Shown here: positions 5,657-9,445 of the stretch, in pieces | Layout: each line of letters starts with the position of its first letter | Numbering within the stretch: position 1 is the stretch's first letter | Assembly (NCBI GenBank): GCA_002729295.1 | Contig: PBTU01000121.1 | Span: 1-9,445 of the forward strand | Length of the DNA: 9,445 nucleotides | Direction of reading: 5' to 3' | Origin: Verrucomicrobiales bacterium | Lineage (GTDB): Bacteria > Verrucomicrobiota > Verrucomicrobiia > Verrucomicrobiales > Akkermansiaceae | Made by a program: the position numbers and the translations under genes | Notes under the pieces: model-generated | Told to the model about the DNA's origin: nothing | The model's input: only the letters and a program-made list of their open reading frames with translations | The model's database searches: none

Positions 5657-7534
5657 CTAATCGGAGATTGCGGAAGTTTTTTTGCGCTTCTCAAGCCAAA
5701 TCATCAACAAGGTCACATCAGCTGGAGTGATCCCGGAAATGCGCGCGGCCTGACCCAAGGTTCTAGGGCGAATGGACGAAAATCGTTGTTTGGCCTCAGC
5801 CTTCAATCCAGTCAATCGGTGATAATCAAGATCATCAGGGAGGAGGGTCGCTTCCTGCTTTTTAAAGCGCTCCACCTCTTGAAGTTGACGATTGATGTGG
5901 CCCTCGTATTTAAAATCCGCTTCGAGGGTCGGCCAAAGTTCCACGTGGAACTTATTGAGAATATCTGAAGGTAAAGATTTCCAATGGTTTCCTTCCTGTC
6001 GGAACCAATGATCCAATTTGATTCGCTCGTGAGTTGTCGCGCGAATGAATTGCCGCGCTTCTTCAAGTCCAAGAAGCTTCTCCTTAAAACGACTCCCCTG
6101 CTCCTCTCCCAACATTCCAAGACCAGCGGCCGAGGGACTGAGCCTCTCATCAGCATTATCCTGACGAAGAAGCAACCGATACTCCGCCCGACTGGTGAAC
6201 ATGCGATAGGGTTCGGTGCAGCCCTTGGTGACAAGATCGTCGATCATCACTCCCAGATAAGCCTGTTCACGACCGATCACGAAATCCCCCTTCCCTCCCA
6301 CTTTGAGTGCGGCATTGGCACCGGCAATCAACCCCTGTCCGGCTGCCTCTTCATATCCGGAAGTCCCATTAATCTGCCCGGCGAAATACAAGCCCTCCAC
6401 CCTCTTGGTCTCCAGAGTCGGGTGAAGTTGGGTCGGCGGACAGTAATCATACTCCACCGCGTAACCAGGGCGAACCATCTCACAGTTCTCCAATCCTGAG
6501 ATCTCACGGAGGAAATTCAACTGCACCTCGTATGGCAAGGAGGTCGAAACACCGTTCACATAGTATTCAGTAGTATGGCGACCTTCAGGTTCCAAAAAGA
6601 CTTGGTGACGGTCTTTCTCCGCAAAGCGTACGACTTTATCTTCAATCGAGGGACAGTAACGAGGCCCCACTCCCTCTATAACCCCGGAATACATCGGTGA
6701 TTGATCGAGATTATCGCGAATGACATCATGAGTATTCGGAGTAGTCCAGGTGATCCAGCATGGAAGTTGTTCCACGTGGAACGATGAATCCGCCCAATTA
6801 TTCAGGGTAAAGATATCGTTCTTCTCCTTCCTGATCCGGTCCCTGAAATGAGTGAACAGCGGAGGAGGCGTGTCTCCTTCCTGACGTTCGCATTTTGAGA
6901 AATCAATACTCCGCCCGTTCAAACGGCACGGCGTCCCGGTTTTGAAGCGATCTATTTCGAACCCCAAGACTTTGAGGGATTCCGAAACAGTCGAGGTCGC
7001 ATCCCCCATTCTTCCCCCCTTTTCATTCTTTAGCCCAACGTGCATTAGGCCCCGCATAAAGGTTCCAGCCGAGAGGATGACAGTCTTCGAACGAATTTCC
7101 ATCTGCAGCGAAGTTTGAATCCCCTGCACCTGATCATTCTCAACAAGGATCTGAGCGACATTGCCCTGATGGAGATCAATCCCCTTCGTCCCCTCGATGA
7201 GATGTTTCATGCGAAACTGATACGCCTTTTTGTCACACTGGGCCCTAGGGGCCCGAACCGATGGCCCCTTGGCCGCATTCAACATGCGCCACTGAATGGC
7301 CGTTGCGTCGGTATTCATCGCCATCGCACCTCCCAACGCATCGATTTCCCGAACCATGTGGCCTTTAGCCAACCCCCCAATTGCCGGGTTGCAGCTCATC
7401 TGTCCGATGGTGTCGAGATTCTGAGTCAACATCGCCACCTGAGCCCCGAGCCGGGCCGCGGCAAGAGCAGCTTCTACACCGGCGTGTCCGGCACCAATAA
7501 CAAGGACGTCGTAATCTTTAGGATAGCGATACAT
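5657..7534 (-). CDS. mnmG: tRNA uridine 5-carboxymethylaminomethyl modification enzyme MnmG (GidA)
   Basis: FAD-dependent cytoplasmic enzyme that, with the GTPase MnmE, installs the (carboxymethyl)aminomethyl group on wobble uridine 34 of several tRNAs. Its 625 residues match the family. The N-terminal Rossmann fold carries GAGHAGVEAA (14-23), followed by MSCNPAIGG (46-54) and GPSVRAPRAQCDKKAY (90-105). Both family signatures are present: GPRYCPSIEDKV (290-301) and AGQINGTSGYEEAAGQG (385-401). The C-terminal helical region that contacts MnmE and tRNA is complete. The gene is convergent with trmL, stop against stop, and divergent from the swivel/ATP-grasp gene. Neither mnmE nor rsmG-parA-parB, frequent neighbours near the origin, lies in the window, yet the coding sequence holds two parS-type palindromes, both read in frame as Phe-His-Val-Glu (residues 252-255 and 529-532). 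Confidence 0.98.
   Translation of the reverse strand: MYRYPKDYDVLVIGAGHAGVEAALAAARLGAQVAMLTQNLDTIGQMSCNPAIGGLAKGHMVREIDALGGAMAMNTDATAIQWRMLNAAKGPSVRAPRAQCDKKAYQFRMKHLIEGTKGIDLHQGNVAQILVENDQVQGIQTSLQMEIRSKTVILSAGTFMRGLMHVGLKNEKGGRMGDATSTVSESLKVLGFEIDRFKTGTPCRLNGRSIDFSKCERQEGDTPPPLFTHFRDRIRKEKNDIFTLNNWADSSFHVEQLPCWITWTTPNTHDVIRDNLDQSPMYSGVIEGVGPRYCPSIEDKVVRFAEKDRHQVFLEPEGRHTTEYYVNGVSTSLPYEVQLNFLREISGLENCEMVRPGYAVEYDYCPPTQLHPTLETKRVEGLYFAGQINGTSGYEEAAGQGLIAGANAALKVGGKGDFVIGREQAYLGVMIDDLVTKGCTEPYRMFTSRAEYRLLLRQDNADERLSPSAAGLGMLGEEQGSRFKEKLLGLEEARQFIRATTHERIKLDHWFRQEGNHWKSLPSDILNKFHVELWPTLEADFKYEGHINRQLQEVERFKKQEATLLPDDLDYHRLTGLKAEAKQRFSSIRPRTLGQAARISGITPADVTLLMIWLEKRKKTSAISD
5938..5951. promoter_or_regulatory. 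parS-type ParB binding site, copy 1 (inside mnmG)
   Basis: GTTCCACGTGGAAC is a perfect 14-bp palindrome; the flanking A and T extend the symmetry to 16 bp. It matches the core of the conserved chromosomal parS site (TGTTNCACGTGNAACA), the sequence bound by ParB/Spo0J, differing only in the outermost bases. It encodes Phe-His-Val-Glu in mnmG. That it binds ParB is inferred from sequence alone. Confidence 0.75.
6769..6782. promoter_or_regulatory. parS-type ParB binding site, copy 2 (inside mnmG)
   Basis: A second exact copy of GTTCCACGTGGAAC, 831 bp from the first. With the flanking bases it reads TGTTCCACGTGGAACG, only the last base departing from the 16-bp parS form TGTTCCACGTGGAACA. It encodes Phe-His-Val-Glu in the same reading frame as copy 1. 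Two exact copies within one gene make chance very unlikely. Confidence 0.8.
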
Positions 7535-7689
7535 GGAAGAGGCGGCACCCTAACAGCAAGCCTTTGGATGACAAGAATGGTACAGCTATCTATCCGGAGA
7601 AATCCCCTAGCCTCTTCTAGAGTTAGGGGTTAAAAATACAGCGGTTGTCCCCTTCCCATCATTCCTTCTTATCGCGACCCATTCACAGC
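7535..7689. promoter_or_regulatory. Divergent region between mnmG and the swivel/ATP-grasp gene
   Basis: This 155-bp stretch should carry promoters for both divergent genes. Reading the minus strand toward mnmG, TTGTCA followed 16 nt later by TAGGGT is a weak promoter candidate. In the middle is a hairpin (7604-7629). No Shine-Dalgarno sequence is evident before the GTG at 7690. Small open frames here on either strand have no recognisable product. Confidence 0.4.
7604..7629. repeat. Hairpin in the mnmG divergent region
   Basis: CCCCTAGC (7604-7611) pairs with GTTAGGGG (7622-7629) over 8 positions including one G-T wobble, with a 10-nt loop. No T-run follows on either strand, so it is not a convincing terminator. 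It may be an operator or leader hairpin for one of the two divergent genes. Confidence 0.4.
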
Positions 7690-9445
7690 GTGAACAACTT
7701 GAATCTACCGACACTTTTACTTTTAAGCATCCTTGGAAATTTGGGTGCTCAAAAGTTGAACCAGATCCTTCCCCAAGAAAACGGAAAGCATTCCATCGCG
7801 GTTCCCCCAGATCCGGATCACTACGCCGTCCTTTATCGCTCACGGGATTTGCAAAACTGGAGCCCTGTCGATTTGGTTCCGCAATGGTGGGACAGCACCG
7901 ACCGGGTTCTCGATGATCCGGGACTTCCCCGCAAAAACGGATTTTACGAAGTCCGCTATCATCATCGACTCTCCCCCGGCGACCTCGATTCGGATGGGCG
8001 GGATGACCTCTCGGAGATCTCTGCAGACAACGATTATTTAGCCGCCTTCAATCCGGCCGATCCATTCGACGAAGTCGACGGGGCGCTTTTTCTCAAAGAT
8101 CTTGAGACTTACAACACGCTTTCAAAGCGCGACAATTTTCCGGGGGCGCAAAGTGTCAAGGAAGTCAAATTCCTCATCACCGATGTTAAGACAAATCCAC
8201 GATTGCACTTCATCAACGTAAACGAAAACTCATATCACTACGACTTCGCCCGATACGTGTTGGGCCGATATCGGGACTATGATTTCTGGACTGGAAACTC
8301 GGCCTTCAGCAGCCAGACCTATTTCACCAACAACCGGATCAACCTAGCTGGCTCCCTCGTGTCCCATGAAAACTACGTCGCTTCAGATGGAAAACGCGGC
8401 ATCTATACCATGGAATTTTGGCCCACTGATCCGGTCTCATTTGAGCATATCCAAATGGCCTACGAGTTGATCAACCGGACCACTCCTTTCATTGATCGTC
8501 TGGCCTACCACGCACCGAGCGAAACCCAACGAGTCATTCAGGACGCCAACCGAGAACGCTTTGAAAACTCATTTATTGAAATCATTAAAACCGATGATCT
8601 TTTTTCTAACATCGACTATCAACCGATGAATCAGGAAGCCTCATTTGGGCGTCTCGTTCTCGCTTCTTCAGCCACCACCCTTTCCGCGCGAGACATTGTC
8701 ATCTTCCAAAATCTTCCCAATGACCTCACTCATATTGCGGGCATTATTACCGAGATTCCTCAAACTCCCCTCTCCCATATCAACCTGAAAGCAAAACAAA
8801 ACAATACTCCTAATTCATTCATTATCAATGCATCAGAAGATCCACGCATCTTGCCCTTCATTGGGGAAAACATCTTCTATCAAGTCTCCCCGGACGGCTT
8901 CGAAATTCGTTTGGCGAGCGAGGCTGAGCTCGATAATTACTTCGATTCCATCCGCCCCACTACCACCAGCTATCCTGAACGAGACCTCAGCCACACCACC
9001 ATCCGACCTTTTAATTCGATCGCCTTTTCCGACACCAATGGCTTCGGAGGGAAGACAACTAACCTCTCCGTTCTCCATGATCTAATGCCGGACAAAGCAC
9101 CCTTTGGCTACGGAGTCCCCTTCTATTTCTATGACGAATTCATGAAGCACAACGGCTACTATGCGGAGGCTACCGCAATGATAGCTGAGGAGGATTTTCA
9201 AAACGATCCCGCCATCCGCGAACAACGACTCAAGGACTTTCGCAAACGTGTCAAAACAGAAAGCAGTTTTCCCACCTGGATGATTTCAGCACTTACCGAT
9301 CTGCAAAATTCCTTTCCTCCCGAAGTAACTCCACGTCTTCGCTCGAGCGCCAATGCCGAGGACTCAGTCGATTTCAATGGAGCCGGACTTTACGATTCCT
9401 ATACCCACAAGGCGGACGAAGGACACATCACCAAAAGCGTGCGAC
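7690..9445 (+). CDS. Probably exported phosphohistidine-swivel / PEP-pyruvate-binding ATP-grasp protein (runs off the right edge)
   Basis: An open frame of 585 codons continues past the right edge. I chose the GTG at 7690, which places a hydrophobic segment (LPTLLLLSILGNLGA) at residues 6-20 as a probable signal peptide; an in-frame TTG 48 nt upstream, just after a stop, is an alternative. Residues 44-92 hold a YRSRDLQNW ... FYEVR block and a DLDSDGRDDLSE loop (98-109), both typical of secreted PVC proteins. Residues 150-280 are a conserved-looking region (YHYDFARYVLG, TMEFWPTDPVSFEH) that I cannot name. Residues 333-380 resemble a PEP-utiliser swivel domain, with the likely phosphorylated histidine H363 in ITEIPQTPLSHINLKAK. 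From about 445 a PPDK_N/PEP-synthase ATP-grasp domain begins: GFGGKTTNLSVL (451-462), RSSANAED (551-558), FNGAGLYDS (562-570). Swivel before ATP-grasp is the glucan water dikinase order, the reverse of PEP synthase. The substrate is unknown. Confidence 0.85.
   Translation, partial: MNNLNLPTLLLLSILGNLGAQKLNQILPQENGKHSIAVPPDPDHYAVLYRSRDLQNWSPVDLVPQWWDSTDRVLDDPGLPRKNGFYEVRYHHRLSPGDLDSDGRDDLSEISADNDYLAAFNPADPFDEVDGALFLKDLETYNTLSKRDNFPGAQSVKEVKFLITDVKTNPRLHFINVNENSYHYDFARYVLGRYRDYDFWTGNSAFSSQTYFTNNRINLAGSLVSHENYVASDGKRGIYTMEFWPTDPVSFEHIQMAYELINRTTPFIDRLAYHAPSETQRVIQDANRERFENSFIEIIKTDDLFSNIDYQPMNQEASFGRLVLASSATTLSARDIVIFQNLPNDLTHIAGIITEIPQTPLSHINLKAKQNNTPNSFIINASEDPRILPFIGENIFYQVSPDGFEIRLASEAELDNYFDSIRPTTTSYPERDLSHTTIRPFNSIAFSDTNGFGGKTTNLSVLHDLMPDKAPFGYGVPFYFYDEFMKHNGYYAEATAMIAEEDFQNDPAIREQRLKDFRKRVKTESSFPTWMISALTDLQNSFPPEVTPRLRSSANAEDSVDFNGAGLYDSYTHKADEGHITKSVR

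Noticed and set aside
5984..6499. 171-codon plus-strand ORF antisense to mnmG
   Set aside because: It is a shadow frame of the well-supported mnmG gene and shows no protein motif of its own.
7240..7254. GGGCCC-TAG-GGGCCC inverted repeat as a regulatory hairpin
   Set aside because: It lies within codons for the highly conserved MnmG motif VRAPRAQCDK; GC-rich codons for Arg, Ala and Pro readily produce it.

Overview
The window is a 9.4 kb piece of a bacterial chromosome carrying ten genes I am confident are real plus a small hypothetical one. No rRNA, tRNA, CRISPR array, insertion sequence or other mobile element is visible. The gene content is mostly housekeeping. Several starts lack a clear Shine-Dalgarno sequence, there is a Tat-exported intradiol dioxygenase, and the last gene encodes an exported protein with a 'YRSxDLxxW ... 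FYEVR' block and a DxDxDGxxD calcium-loop-like motif, a style common in secreted proteins of Verrucomicrobiota and related PVC bacteria. I therefore infer a Verrucomicrobiota-like organism, at moderate confidence.

Layout from left to right. 1-741 (minus) is the N-terminal part of an exported DsbD-type thiol:disulfide protein that runs off the left edge. It is divergent from trpS (921-1886, plus). Two minus-strand genes follow, linked by a stop-N-start junction: a Tat-exported intradiol ring-cleavage dioxygenase (2396-3070) and a small probable lipoprotein with an in-frame LEA tandem repeat (1891-2394). Divergent from them is a lone LolD/MacB-type ABC ATPase (3130-3798), convergent with tsaE (3851-4285, minus). 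Then come rplU (4441-4755) and rpmA (4783-5031), closed by a strong intrinsic terminator (5058-5088), and trmL (5204-5656). trmL meets the convergent mnmG (5657-7534, minus) with directly abutting stop codons. Divergent from mnmG, a probably secreted protein (7690 to the right edge) combines a phosphohistidine swivel domain with a downstream PEP-synthase/PPDK-type ATP-grasp domain, the domain order of glucan water dikinase.

Functionally, much of the window serves translation: Trp-tRNA charging, two 50S proteins, and three anticodon-loop tRNA modification factors (TsaE for t6A37; MnmG and TrmL for position 34). A second theme is the cell envelope: the DsbD-like protein, the exported dioxygenase with its probable lipoprotein, the Lol-like ATPase and the exported swivel/ATP-grasp protein.

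The most striking hidden signal is a perfect 14-bp palindrome, GTTCCACGTGGAAC, present twice inside mnmG (5938-5951 and 6769-6782). It matches the chromosomal parS site bound by ParB/Spo0J, which suggests that this locus lies in the origin-proximal, ParB-loaded part of the chromosome. The second highlight is the permuted, apparently exported swivel/ATP-grasp protein at the right edge.
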